Below, piece by piece: positions 8,239 to 18,300 of a DNA stretch of 37,266 bases (position 1 is its first letter; the number at the start of each line of letters is the position of its first letter). Source of the DNA: Flavobacteriales bacterium (lineage in GTDB: Bacteria > Bacteroidota > Bacteroidia > Flavobacteriales_D > Parvicellaceae); the NCBI GenBank assembly GCA_029243225.1, contig JAQWSL010000032.1, forward strand, positions 1 through 37,266, given 5' to 3'. A model generated the notes under the pieces. The model ran no database searches and was not told the DNA's origin. It worked only from the letters and a program-made list of their open reading frames with translations. The position numbers were made by a program, and so were the translations under genes.

Positions 8239-9378
8239 ATGTACAATAGAAAAAACCCGATTTTTTTAATTTTATTCTTTTCCGTTTTTATTTTAGCTTG
8301 TGATTCACAACCTAAACTGGAAGACCTTCAGCTTAAGTTAAAAAAAATTGAAGCTGAAATTAGAACCAAACAGCTAGAAACTTTTCAGCTTAAAAAAGAA
8401 ATCAATTCTCTGGGGGTTCAGAATAAAGAGACAGAAAACATTTCATTAGTCAACACGGTTATTGCTGAAAAAAAACCTTTTGCCCATTATTTTCAAATTC
8501 AAGGCCAAGTAGCCTCTAAAAAGAACATTTTACTCACACCTGAATTAGGGGGCATTATTACTAGTATTCATGTTGAGGAAGGTGAAAAGTTAACAGAGGG
8601 TGCGCTTGTTGCAACTTTTTCCACTTCTATCATTAACTCTAACATTGAAGAGCTTGAAGAGCAATTAGATTTAGCACAATATTATTTTGAAAAGCAAAAA
8701 TCTCTAAAAGAAAAAGGGGTTGGCACTGCCCTTTCATTTAAAGAGGCTCAAAACAATTACAATCGATTGTTAAAAGCAAAAAACACTCTTTTAGAGCAAA
8801 AAAGTAAATTTTCTTTATATGCTCCATTTAGTGGTTATGTGGATAAAATTTTTGTTTCTGTTGGGCAGATGGGTGGTCCGGCTAGCCCTGTATTAAGGTT
8901 AATAAGTTTAAATCACATGTATGTGGCTGCAAATGTTTCTGAAAATCATTTGTCAAGAATTAACAAAGGACAATTTGTTACTGTTGATTTACCCGCATTA
9001 AATGAGAAAATTGAAGCTTTAAAAATTAAGCGAATAGGCAAGCAAATTGACCCCGTAAACAGAACTATTTCAGTCGAAGTACCCATTCCTTCCAAAGAAA
9101 AAGTAATACCAAACTTAATGGCTGTCATGAACATTTGTGACTATAAAGACACCAGTTCAATTATAATACCAACAAGTATAATTTTAGAAAACACTAGGGG
9201 TAAACAAATTGTTAAAACAATTGAAAACAATCTTGTTGCTGTTAAGGAGGTGAAAACTGGATATCAATACAATAATGAAACACAAATAATTTCTGGTTTA
9301 AGCGTTGGAGATGTCATCATCAATGATGGTAAAGGGAATGTTATTGAAGGTCAAAAAGTAAAGGTTTCTAATAAATAG
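8239..9378 (+). CDS. RND efflux periplasmic adaptor lipoprotein (HlyD/AcrA family)
   Basis: A 379-residue membrane-fusion protein. Residues 1-21 are a lipoprotein signal, with C21 in the lipobox ILAC, so it is probably anchored in the inner membrane. A short coiled coil (about 25-55) precedes the lipoyl half-motif GGIITSIHVEEGEKLTEGALVATF. A helical hairpin with SLKEKGVGTALSFKEAQNNYNRLL follows, then the second lipoyl half (FSLYAPFSGYVDKIFVSVGQMGG) and a beta-barrel domain ending with NDGKGNVIEGQKVKV. It links the RND pump encoded three bases downstream to the TolC-type channel. The additional N-terminal coil, before the lipoyl domain, is longer than in AcrA. Confidence 0.93.
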   Translation: MYNRKNPIFLILFFSVFILACDSQPKLEDLQLKLKKIEAEIRTKQLETFQLKKEINSLGVQNKETENISLVNTVIAEKKPFAHYFQIQGQVASKKNILLTPELGGIITSIHVEEGEKLTEGALVATFSTSIINSNIEELEEQLDLAQYYFEKQKSLKEKGVGTALSFKEAQNNYNRLLKAKNTLLEQKSKFSLYAPFSGYVDKIFVSVGQMGGPASPVLRLISLNHMYVAANVSENHLSRINKGQFVTVDLPALNEKIEALKIKRIGKQIDPVNRTISVEVPIPSKEKVIPNLMAVMNICDYKDTSSIIIPTSIILENTRGKQIVKTIENNLVAVKEVKTGYQYNNETQIISGLSVGDVIINDGKGNVIEGQKVKVSNK

Positions 9379-9380
9379 AC

Positions 9381-12300
9381 ATGAAAGAGAAAATTCAAGA
9401 ACAATGGAGGGAGTTTAGCGCATCGTCTCTTGCGGTAAACAATAGAAAAACCATTTACCTATTAATTTTAGTTCTTTTAACTGGTGGTGTTGGCTCTTAT
9501 TTTGATATGCCTAGAGAAAGTTTTCCAGAAGTTCAGTTGCCAGAAATTTTTGTAAGTATTCCTTATCCAGGAAACTCTCCGGAAATCATTGAAGATAAAA
9601 TAATCAAACCATTCGAGAAAGAACTAAACACAATCAAAGGGATTGAAAAAATAAAATCCACAGCAATTCAAGATTTTGCAGTATTAGAAATTGAGTTTGA
9701 TTTTGAAATCTCTCCAAAGGAGGGCAAGCGACTTGTTGAGGACGCATTAAGTGATGCAAGAACTGATAAGGCTTTTGCTCAAGACTTACCTGTAGAGCCA
9801 ACTATTCAAGAAATGGATGTTAATGAGTTTCCCATTATTAACATTAATTTATCCGGAAACTATCCTGTAGAATTTTTAAAGAAAAAAGGAGACTTATTAA
9901 AAAACAGTATTGAAGGTTTGGCGGAAATAAACACTGTCGATATTCGTGGCGTACAAGAAAAAAAATTGAAAATTGAAATTAGAAAATTTGACGCTGAAGC
10001 AAAACAAATAAGCTTCAGCGATATTGAAAGTGCTGTTCAATCAGAAAATATAACAACAGGTGCGGGAAACATTAAAATTGATGGAATTGATCATTTTGTA
10101 ATTATTGAAGGGAAATACAATAACTACAATGATTTAAGAAATTTAGTCGTTAAGCATGAAGACAATAAAAATATTTATTTATGGGAAGTTGCTGATGTAT
10201 CATTTGGCGATTCAGACACCTCTAGTTATGCTAGACAAAACGGCAGTCCTGTTGTAATGTTAGATGTGAAAAAACGAGCGGGTGCTAATATAATTAATGC
10301 CATTGATAAGATAAAACAACTAGTTAATACAGCTCAGCTTAATCAGCTTCCTAATGATATTGTTGTTACATACACGAACGACCAATCTAATAAAATTCGT
10401 TCGCAAATAAGCAATTTAGAAAACTCAATTATATCGGGTGTTCTATTGGTTGTTGGGGTGTTGTTATTTTTTCTAGGGTTTAGAAATGCTTTATTTGTTG
10501 GAGTCGCCATTCCATTATCGATGTTTATCTCGTTTCTTTTGCTAAACCTTGCGGGTGTTAGCTTAAACATAATGGTGTTGTTTTCTTTAGTTCTTGCTTT
10601 GGGAATGCTGGTAGATAACGGAATCGTGGTAGTAGAAAATGTTTACCGCCTAATGGCAGATGGTGTGAATTCATTCGATGCTACTAAAAAAGGGGTTGGT
10701 GAAATTGCGTGGCCTATTATAGCATCAACCGCTACTACTCTGGCTGCTTTTATCCCTCTAGCTTTATGGCCTGGAATTATGGGTGAATTCATGCAATACC
10801 TTCCTATAACATTAATGATTGTTTTAGGTTCGTCTTTATTTGTTGCGCTTGTGATTAATCCCGTATTAATTGCTGTATTAATGAAGTTAGAACCTTCAAT
10901 ACTTTCTAAAAACAAACTTTGGACTTACTGTGTTGTCTTGTTGTTGTTTAGTGGTGTTTCATTTTTATTTATTGAAATATGGTTGGGAAACCTTTTGGCT
11001 GTATCTTGCATTTTATTGCTGCTTTTTAATTACGTTTTAAATCCCCTTACCGCGCTTTTTCAAGAAAAAACTCTTCCTTGGTTAGAGTTAAAGTATCAGA
11101 AATTATTACATTTTGCCATGGAAGGGAAAAGACCCGTAAAGGTGCTTTTCGGTACGTTTGGTATCTTGATTCTTTCGTTTGTATTAGTTGGTCTTTTCCC
11201 TCCTAAAGTTTTGTTTTTTCCAGACAATCAACCAAATTATCTTAACATCTTTGTGGAGCTTCCTGTTGGAACAAACATAAAAGAAACTAACAAAAAGACA
11301 GCTCTGATTAAGGCCGCTATAGACAAAGTCTTGAACACACCTAAGGCTTCTCTAGATAACAATAGCTACAATTCTATATTCGATTCTTTTACGGCAATTA
11401 ATGAACAGGGGGTAGAATATGTAGACACTGTATATTTTATTGAGTCTGTAATAGAGCAAGTTGGAAAAGGAACTTCTGACCCTATGGAGGGACCCTCTTT
11501 TGGTGAAACTCCTAACAAGGCAAGAATTACGGTTTCTTTCTGCGAATTTTCTCACAGAAAAGGACTAAATACTAGCGAAGTTAAACAAGAGATTGAGCTC
11601 GCGCTAACTAACAAATTTACTGCAGATGTTAAAATTATTGTAGACAAAGAAAAAAATGGACCTCCTCAGGACCCTGCTGTGAACATTGAAATAACAGGAT
11701 CTGATGATTATGGTGACTTAATTTTAGCCGCAACTAAAGTAAAGCATTATTTAGATACTTCTGGAGTTGAAGGAATGCAAAAGTTAAAGCTAAATGTTGA
11801 ATTAAATAAAGCAGAAATAAAAATAAAACTTGACAGGGAGTACGCCAAAAGATCTGGGTTATCAACAGGACAAATTTCATCAACAATTCGAACGGCTTTG
11901 TTTGGAAAAGATGTTTCAACATATGCTGAGGGTGAAGATAATTATGACATTAACATTCGTTTCAATAGAACCAGTAGAGAAACACTAGAATCTTTACTTG
12001 ACCAAAGTGTAATGTTTATGAACAACCGAGGGAAAAAATTAAAAATACCTATAAGTTCTGTAATTAAAGAAATTGACGTTGTTCATAAAAATGATGCGAT
12101 AAAGCGATTAAATTTAACCAACATGGTAACTGTCTTTTCAGGGGTAAAAGAAGGTTATAATGAAAATGAAATAGTTACTCTTTTACAACAAAAAATGGAA
12201 ACTTACCAAATAACTCCTAATGGTAAAGCTTTTATAACAAACGGATTAAAATATGACTTTACTGGTAAAATTAAAGAACAAGAAAAAGAGATGGCTTTTC

Positions 12301-12926
12301 TTAGCTCAGCTCTTCTAATTGCAGTTTTTTTAATCTTATTAATTCTAGTCACTCAGTTCAATTCGTTTTCAATCCCTTTCATTATTTTATTTTCTGTTGT
12401 ACTCAGCCTTTCTGGAGTATTTTTAGGAATAGTAATCGCTCGTAACGACTTCGTAATTATAATGACTATGATTGGTATAATATCATTGGCTGGTATTGTA
12501 GTAAATAACGCAATAGTTCTAGTAGATTACACCAATTTATTAAGGAAAAGAAAAAGAAAAGAATTAAAACTTGTAGAGACAGACCAACTATCAACAGAGC
12601 ATGTTAAAAAAGCTATAATTCTTGGGGGGAAAAGAAGGCTTAGGCCTGTATTGCTTACAGCAATAACTACAATATTAGGGTTGCTCCCTCTGGCAACGGG
12701 TTTAAACATTAATTTCATCACCTTGTTTACAAGGTTTGATGCTCAATTGTTTTTTGGAGGAGACAATGTTATTTTCTTTGGTCCAATGAGTTTAGCTATT
12801 ATTTACGGTTTAACATTTGCAACCTTCTTAACCTTAGTGGTTGTCCCTGTAATGTATTTTTTAACCTATAAGTTTAAATTGTGGTTCTACAAGTTTTTTA
12901 ACCTTACGCTTAGAAGTAACATCTAA
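9381..12926 (+). CDS. RND-family efflux pump permease
   Basis: A 1181-residue inner-membrane proton antiporter of the AcrB type, longer than AcrB (1049). TM1 is at about 23-43, a periplasmic porter domain follows, then TM2-6 with GMLVDNGIVVVEN at 408-420 and TM8-12 with GIVVNNAIVLVDY near 1038-1050. Of the AcrB proton-relay Asp pair only D412 is kept; the second is N413. The TM10 Lys position is N1042, a pattern also seen in other RND branches. Residues about 513-557 hold two extra hydrophobic segments between TM6 and TM7 that AcrB lacks. Substrates are probably amphiphilic toxicants or drugs rather than metals, but this is inference. Its stop overlaps that of paaD in CTAA. Confidence 0.94.
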   Translation: MKEKIQEQWREFSASSLAVNNRKTIYLLILVLLTGGVGSYFDMPRESFPEVQLPEIFVSIPYPGNSPEIIEDKIIKPFEKELNTIKGIEKIKSTAIQDFAVLEIEFDFEISPKEGKRLVEDALSDARTDKAFAQDLPVEPTIQEMDVNEFPIININLSGNYPVEFLKKKGDLLKNSIEGLAEINTVDIRGVQEKKLKIEIRKFDAEAKQISFSDIESAVQSENITTGAGNIKIDGIDHFVIIEGKYNNYNDLRNLVVKHEDNKNIYLWEVADVSFGDSDTSSYARQNGSPVVMLDVKKRAGANIINAIDKIKQLVNTAQLNQLPNDIVVTYTNDQSNKIRSQISNLENSIISGVLLVVGVLLFFLGFRNALFVGVAIPLSMFISFLLLNLAGVSLNIMVLFSLVLALGMLVDNGIVVVENVYRLMADGVNSFDATKKGVGEIAWPIIASTATTLAAFIPLALWPGIMGEFMQYLPITLMIVLGSSLFVALVINPVLIAVLMKLEPSILSKNKLWTYCVVLLLFSGVSFLFIEIWLGNLLAVSCILLLLFNYVLNPLTALFQEKTLPWLELKYQKLLHFAMEGKRPVKVLFGTFGILILSFVLVGLFPPKVLFFPDNQPNYLNIFVELPVGTNIKETNKKTALIKAAIDKVLNTPKASLDNNSYNSIFDSFTAINEQGVEYVDTVYFIESVIEQVGKGTSDPMEGPSFGETPNKARITVSFCEFSHRKGLNTSEVKQEIELALTNKFTADVKIIVDKEKNGPPQDPAVNIEITGSDDYGDLILAATKVKHYLDTSGVEGMQKLKLNVELNKAEIKIKLDREYAKRSGLSTGQISSTIRTALFGKDVSTYAEGEDNYDINIRFNRTSRETLESLLDQSVMFMNNRGKKLKIPISSVIKEIDVVHKNDAIKRLNLTNMVTVFSGVKEGYNENEIVTLLQQKMETYQITPNGKAFITNGLKYDFTGKIKEQEKEMAFLSSALLIAVFLILLILVTQFNSFSIPFIILFSVVLSLSGVFLGIVIARNDFVIIMTMIGIISLAGIVVNNAIVLVDYTNLLRKRKRKELKLVETDQLSTEHVKKAIILGGKRRLRPVLLTAITTILGLLPLATGLNINFITLFTRFDAQLFFGGDNVIFFGPMSLAIIYGLTFATFLTLVVVPVMYFLTYKFKLWFYKFFNLTLRSNI

Positions 12927-13405
12927 AGACATTTAAAATAATCATAGGGCTCCATGCATTGATTGCATTGGTACATTGCTTTGCACGCTGTCGAGCCAAA
13001 TTGACTAATCATTTTAGTGTCTTTAGACTTGCAGTTTGGACAAAGGGTGCTTTTGTCTTTTCCTAAAAGACTGCCTTTATCCACGCTGTTATCAGGTGGG
13101 GATATTCCGTAGTCAAGTAGCTTTTTTTTTGCTTTGTCAGTCATCCAATCAGTTGTCCACGTTGGGTTGTATTGCAAATTTATTTTATAGCTAATGATGC
13201 CTAAGTCAACTAATTTAACCGCAATGTCTTTTTCTATTTGATTCATCGCGGGACAACCTGAATATGTTGGGGTAATAATAATGTGAAGGGTGTTGTTTAC
13301 GAATTTAACATCTCTTAAAACACCTAGCTCTAATATTGAAATAACAGGGATTTCGGGGTCTGAAATCGTTGACAATTCTTCCCATATTTTATCTACTGAA
13401 ACCAT
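12923..13405 (-). CDS. paaD: PaaD-like protein (phenylacetyl-CoA epoxidase accessory subunit, MIP18/DUF59 family)
   Basis: A 160-residue protein. The N-terminal DUF59/MIP18 domain (1-95) has DPEIPVISILELGVLRDV and the conserved TPTYSGCPAMNQIE with the reactive Cys. NPTWTTDWM is characteristic of PaaD rather than of SufT or CIA2. The C-terminal zinc-ribbon has CPNC, FGSTACKAMYQC, CNQC and YFKC, all as in PaaD (also named PaaJ). In the phenylacetate pathway PaaD is thought to help mature the oxygenase or its iron-sulfur reductase. No paaABCE, paaK or other pathway gene is present here; it follows hemN by three bases, so the substrate is open. Confidence 0.88.
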   Translation of the reverse strand: MVSVDKIWEELSTISDPEIPVISILELGVLRDVKFVNNTLHIIITPTYSGCPAMNQIEKDIAVKLVDLGIISYKINLQYNPTWTTDWMTDKAKKKLLDYGISPPDNSVDKGSLLGKDKSTLCPNCKSKDTKMISQFGSTACKAMYQCNQCMEPYDYFKCL

Positions 13406-13408
13406 GCT

Positions 13409-14788
13409 CTATATTGTCTGACTAAAAATTGCTGTTTTCGGCTTATTTCTTAACATTCTAGCGTCTAAACACATGCAAATGTTTCTAATAAATGTTTTTC
13501 CTTTTTCAAGCACAATTAACTCCTCTTTATCAATTCTTAGCAACTGGTCTTTTTCCAGTTCTTTCATAAGCTCTAAGCCTTTAAAGAGCATTGGGGTTTG
13601 TTGATTCTTTTCGAACCAATTGGTTTTGAAATGACACATTAGGTTTAAAATGTGTTTTCTTAAAATAAGATCTTCTTCATTTAAATGGTGTCCTCTAAAA
13701 ATAGGGATTACCCCCTCCCCTACTGTTTTTTGATATTCTTCTACTGTTTTAACGTTTTGAGCAAAACCATACCAACTATCACTTATAGAAGACATTCCTA
13801 GCCCCACCATTAATTTGGTCTTTTGAGAAGAGTAACCCATAAAATTTCTATGTATTGTCTTGTTTTCTACGGCTTTGTAAAGGCTGTCGTGTTTTAAAGC
13901 AAAATGATCCATGCCTATTTCAACATATCCTAAATCACTAAACATCTGCTTCCCCATCTCGTACAGGGATCTTTTTTCTTGATCTTTTGGCAGATCGTTT
14001 TCATCAAACCCCCTTTGGCCAACACCTTTTATCCAAGGAACATGAGCATAACTATAAAAAGCTATTCTATCTGGTAACAATTCTTGAGTTTTCAATATTG
14101 TTTGCTCCATAGAATTCATGTTTTGTTTGGGTAAACCATAAACCAAATCATGACTTATTGATTCGTAACCAATTTCTCTAGACCAATTAGTTACTTTTTG
14201 AACAGTTTCATATGGTTGAACTCTATTAATTATTTTTTGGACATTTAAATCGTAATCTTGAACACCAAAACTATTCCTGTTAAAACCTAAATCATAAAGA
14301 GTTTGTAGTTGCTCTTTTGTCGTGTGGTTGGGGTGTCCTTCAAAACTAAATTCTGGATTTGGTAAAACATCACTTAGATCAAAAATACCATTCATTAGTT
14401 TTTTAAGGTTTTCTGAACTAAAAAAAGTTGGAGTGCCGCCCCCTAAATGAAGCTCTTTTATTTTTGGTCTTTCTCCGAACACTTCTATGTATAGCATCCA
14501 CTCTCTTAGTACTGTTTCTAAATACGGCTCTTCTACATCGTGTCTTTTAGTTATTCTCTTGTGACAACCACAAAACGTACATAAGCTCTCACAGAAAGGG
14601 AGGTGTATGTAAACACTTATACCTTCTGAACTGTTAGATTCTTGAAAAGCTTTTTGACAACTCTCAATCCAAAGGTCGTATGCTATACCTTTTTTATCCC
14701 AATAAGGAACTGTTGGATAAGATGTGTACCTAGGCCCAGGAACGTTGTATTTCTTAATTAAATCTTTTACCATATTATTACTCATCAT
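13409..14788 (-). CDS. hemN: Oxygen-independent coproporphyrinogen III dehydrogenase (radical SAM)
   Basis: A 459-residue HemN, the same length as the E. coli enzyme (457). It converts coproporphyrinogen III to protoporphyrinogen IX without oxygen, using SAM and a 4Fe-4S cluster. YNVPGPRYTSYPT at 14-26 is the family start. The radical-SAM cysteines are C66, C70 and C73, with the HemN-specific C75 (CESLCTFCGC). ELHLGGGTPTF is the GGGTPT SAM motif. The C-terminal HemN domain contains FMGYSSQKTKLMVGLG. The start is at one of two adjacent ATGs (14788, 14785) overlapping the end of queD by 8-11 bases, which indicates translational coupling. It is a true HemN and not the HemW type. Confidence 0.96.
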   Translation of the reverse strand: MMSNNMVKDLIKKYNVPGPRYTSYPTVPYWDKKGIAYDLWIESCQKAFQESNSSEGISVYIHLPFCESLCTFCGCHKRITKRHDVEEPYLETVLREWMLYIEVFGERPKIKELHLGGGTPTFFSSENLKKLMNGIFDLSDVLPNPEFSFEGHPNHTTKEQLQTLYDLGFNRNSFGVQDYDLNVQKIINRVQPYETVQKVTNWSREIGYESISHDLVYGLPKQNMNSMEQTILKTQELLPDRIAFYSYAHVPWIKGVGQRGFDENDLPKDQEKRSLYEMGKQMFSDLGYVEIGMDHFALKHDSLYKAVENKTIHRNFMGYSSQKTKLMVGLGMSSISDSWYGFAQNVKTVEEYQKTVGEGVIPIFRGHHLNEEDLILRKHILNLMCHFKTNWFEKNQQTPMLFKGLELMKELEKDQLLRIDKEELIVLEKGKTFIRNICMCLDARMLRNKPKTAIFSQTI

Positions 14789-15212
14789 CTAAAAACCACT
14801 CGGCATAACTGTTTGCGGTTTCTCTTAAAAAAGCACTTTTAAGTTGAGCCTTATTTTTAAATTCCTCTTTTAATAGCTCAACAATTTCTATTAACATGTT
14901 TTCACATGTGGGCTGATAGTTCACTAACCTAATTCTTTCATTCTTTTCTTCTAATTGTTTAAACCTTGTATCTTTTCTTAAGATTAATCTATGGTCAAAA
15001 AGTGGGTAAATTGTTTCTCTAACAGCTCTTTTAATGTCACCAAAATCTATAACCATTCCACAATCCGATACTCCAGCATCATTAATTGGAGTACCAATAA
15101 AAGTTATTTTTAAGTGGTAGCTGTGACCGTGAATATCTTTACATTTTCCGTTGTAACCATCTAAAGCGTGCGCTGCCTCAAAATCAAATTCTTTAGTTAC
15201 TCTTATTTTCAT
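14778..15212 (-). CDS. queD: 6-carboxy-tetrahydropterin synthase / 6-pyruvoyl-tetrahydropterin synthase family
   Basis: A 144-residue enzyme of the QueD/PTPS fold, making the deazaguanine precursor for queuosine or a pterin. The zinc-binding histidines are in FEAAHAL and IHGHSYHL, and the catalytic Cys is in KCKDIHGH. VIDFGDIKRAV, FDHRLIL, PTCENM and ETANSYAEW (with the C-terminal Glu) are further family motifs. A frame start at 15221 is TTG; ATG 15212 (MKIRVTKEF) is the usual N-terminus. About 20 extra residues around LRKDTRFKQLEEKNERIRL are common in Bacteroidota versions. It heads the leftward queD-hemN-paaD operon. No queC, queE or queF is nearby, so the pathway assignment rests on family alone. 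Confidence 0.9.
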   Translation of the reverse strand: MKIRVTKEFDFEAAHALDGYNGKCKDIHGHSYHLKITFIGTPINDAGVSDCGMVIDFGDIKRAVRETIYPLFDHRLILRKDTRFKQLEEKNERIRLVNYQPTCENMLIEIVELLKEEFKNKAQLKSAFLRETANSYAEWFLDDE

Positions 15213-15218
15213 TGTCTT

Positions 15219-15226
15219 CAAATTTA
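15219..15226 (-). promoter_or_regulatory. Possible -7 promoter box for queD-hemN-paaD
   Basis: On the minus strand TAAATTTG fits TAnnTTTG and ends six bases before the queD ATG. No TTG is found at the -33 spacing. If functional, the transcript would start at or next to the start codon. Confidence 0.2.
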
Positions 15227-15330
15227 TACAGCTTCATTCTTTTAATATGTTTTACAAAAAGCAATGGTTTATTAATTTTTAAATAAATTTAATTGTTTTT
15301 AAACTTTTATTAAAACAAGTTGTAATAACA

Positions 15331-15350
15331 ATAAACGGGTTTTCTCGTTT
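15331..15350 (+). other. Small inverted repeat in the leader of the DUF4175 gene
   Basis: TAAACG at 15331-15336 pairs with CGTTTA at 15345-15350 across eight bases, 26 bases before the ATG at 15377. It could be a leader hairpin or a weak operator. The rest of the 164-base queD/DUF4175 intergenic region is AT-rich without other clear signals. Confidence 0.25.
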
Positions 15351-15376
15351 AATCTGCAATAATAAAGTAAAGTGGA

Positions 15377-18300
15377 ATGAATTCCTTTGATAGTTTAATA
15401 TTAAAATTAGATAATTTTATAAGAAAGTATTATAAAAACCAGCTCATAAAAGGTGGTTTTTATTTTGGTTTTTTGATCTTGAGCTTCTTTTTAACTTTCA
15501 CCCTATTAGAATATTTTGGAAACTTTAACACCATTGGAAGAGGGTTCCTTTTTTTTAGCTTCCTTCTTGTTGGGTTAAGCCTCTTGGTATATTATATTAT
15601 TTCTCCATTACTTAAAATATATCGGTTAGGCTCCTTGATTACCCACGAAAAGGCTGCCGAAATTATTGGCCTTCATTTTCCTGACATTCAGGATAAAATT
15701 ATAAACACACTTCAATTAAACTCTTTAAAAAATCAAGATTCCATTTCTCTTTTAAATGCGAGTATTCAAAAGAGGTCAGATGCTTTTAATAAAGTATCAT
15801 TTAATAATGCAATAAACCTTAAAGAAAACGTTAAACATTTAAAACCACTGTTTCTTGTTTTTTTAGTTTTTATACTTCTTTCTTTTATTGATCGCTCAAT
15901 TATCTTTTCTTCTGCAAACAGAATTATTCATTACTCAACCAAAGAAACAAATTCACTTCCATTTAGTGTTGAGTTAGTTAATAGCTCTTTGCGTGTATTA
16001 GAGCAAGAAGATTGTTTGGTTCAGTTTCTTGTAAAAGGCAAAAGAATACCAAATGTTTTGGCTATTAATTATGATGGAAAATCATTCACTTTAAACAAAA
16101 AAACCGATACAACATTTGAATATGTTTTTAAAACTGTTACAAGAAAAATTGCTTTTTCTGTTGTTCACAATAAAGAAGTCTTAAATGATTTTTCACTTTC
16201 TGTTATACCTAAGCCAAAAATTAACAGCTTTTATGTCTATGTTGATTATCCCTCATATACAAAGTTTCCCTCTGATACGTTTAAAAACATAGGGAACATA
16301 AACGCTCCCGAAGGTTCGATGATTAAATGGTCTTTTGACACACAAAACGTAGATTCAATTAATGCAGTTTTTAAGGATACTAGTTACTCGTTTAGCTTGC
16401 AAAATAAACAAGCTTTCATTAAGCAGCTTTATCGCTCTCAAGATTATTCTATAGTTCTTTGGAACAACCAATCTGAATTTAAAGACACTAGTCTTTTTTA
16501 TGCAAACATGAAAAAAGATTTAGCTCCTAAAATTTCAGTCCAACAAAATGTTGACTCAACAAACCTATATTTACGTTATTTTAATGGGGAAACATATGAT
16601 GACTATGGTTTTAGTGCTTTATATTTTTGCTACCAAGATGCTGCATCAAACAACATTATTAAAAACTCCTTACCAGTTAACAAAGAAACCTCTAAGCACT
16701 CTTTTTATCACTTTTTTAACCTTTTGGATTTAGGTCTGAACCCTGGTGAACAAACAACCTATTATTTCGAAATTTGGGACAATGATGGAGTTAATGGCCC
16801 AAAAAAATCAAAGTCAAAACCCACTGTTTTTATTTCTCCAACGCTACAGCAACAAAGTGAAAATTCAAAAGAAAAAAACAGTCAATTTAAGGCTGGTCTG
16901 GAAGAAAACATTTCTGAAGCATTAAAATTAAAAAATGAACTCAAGGACATAAAAAATGATTTACTAAATAAAAAAAATCCTGATTGGCAAGACCAAAACC
17001 GAATTGAAAACTTTTTAAAAAGCCAAAACGAACTTAAGGAGAATATTGAAAAGCTTGTTAATGAAAACTCAACTGAAAAATCCAATGAAATTGCAGAAAA
17101 ACAAGAGCAGCTTAATAAGTTGTTTGAAGATTTAATGAGTGATGAAATGAAAAAGCTATACGATGAACTTCAAAAGCTTTTAAGTGAAATGAATAAAGAC
17201 AAGCTTTTAGATAAATTAGAAGACATAGAAATGAGTCAGGAAGATTTATTAAAAGAAATGGACCGTTCTTTAGAGCAGTTTAAACAATTAGAAATGGATC
17301 AAAAACTAGAGTCTCTAAAAAAACAACTTGAAACTTTGTCTAAAAAACAAAAAACTCTTTCAGAAAAAACAAAAGATAAAAATGAAACCCCTTTTAATTT
17401 AAATAAAGAGCAAGAAAAAATCAAAGAGGATTTTAATTTTTTAAACTCAGAGATGGATGACCTTGAAAAACTAAACGAAGAACTAGAAAACAAAAAGAAT
17501 TTGCCCTCATTTGAAAAAGAAGAAAAGGAAATAAACGAAGAGATAGAAAAAAGTCAAGAAAGTCTTGAAAATAAAAAAAATAAAAAAGCCAGTGAGTCAC
17601 AAAAAAATGCTAGTGAAAAAATGAAAGCTCTTGCGGATAAACTTGGAGCGCTACAAATGAAAATGCAATCTGAGTCTCAAGAAATGGACATGAAATCACT
17701 CAGGCAACTATTAGAAAACTTAATTTCTTTTTCTTTTGACCAAGAATTGGTACTTAATGATTTGAAAAGCTTAAACCCAAAAGACCCCAAATACGTTAAG
17801 GTTGGACAGCTTCAACAAAAGCTTGATGAAGATGTAAAATTAATTGAAGACTCATTGTTGGCCCTAAGTAAGCGAGTTCCTCAATTGGGACCTCATATAA
17901 ATTCAGAAGTTTCAAAAATAAAGCGAAACCTCGGTAAAACCCTTAAAAATATTACCGAAAGAAAGACCGCTGTTGCCAATGCTAATCAACAATACGTTAT
18001 GACATCGATTAACAATTTAGCTCTATTGTTAGACGATGTTCTGAAACAACTTCAGAAGTCTTTACCGGGAACAGGGCAATGTAACAAGCCTGGTGGAAAC
18101 GGCAAAAGCTCAGCTGCGGACATGGAAAAAATGATGGAAAAAATGAAGAAACAACTCTCAGAGATGAAAAAAATGATGGGAGAAAAAAAGGGCAAAGGAG
18201 AAAAGCCGGGAGAGAAACCGGGAGAAAAACCAGGTTCAAAGCCGGGTGGGTCATCAAGTGAGGGCCTTGCAAAGCTAGCGGCTCAGCAAGCAGCTTTAAA

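Noticed and set aside
8838-8846. TGTGGATAA, matching a DnaA box
   Set aside because: Single copy inside the adaptor gene coding sequence, with no cluster of boxes or AT-rich unwinding region beside it.
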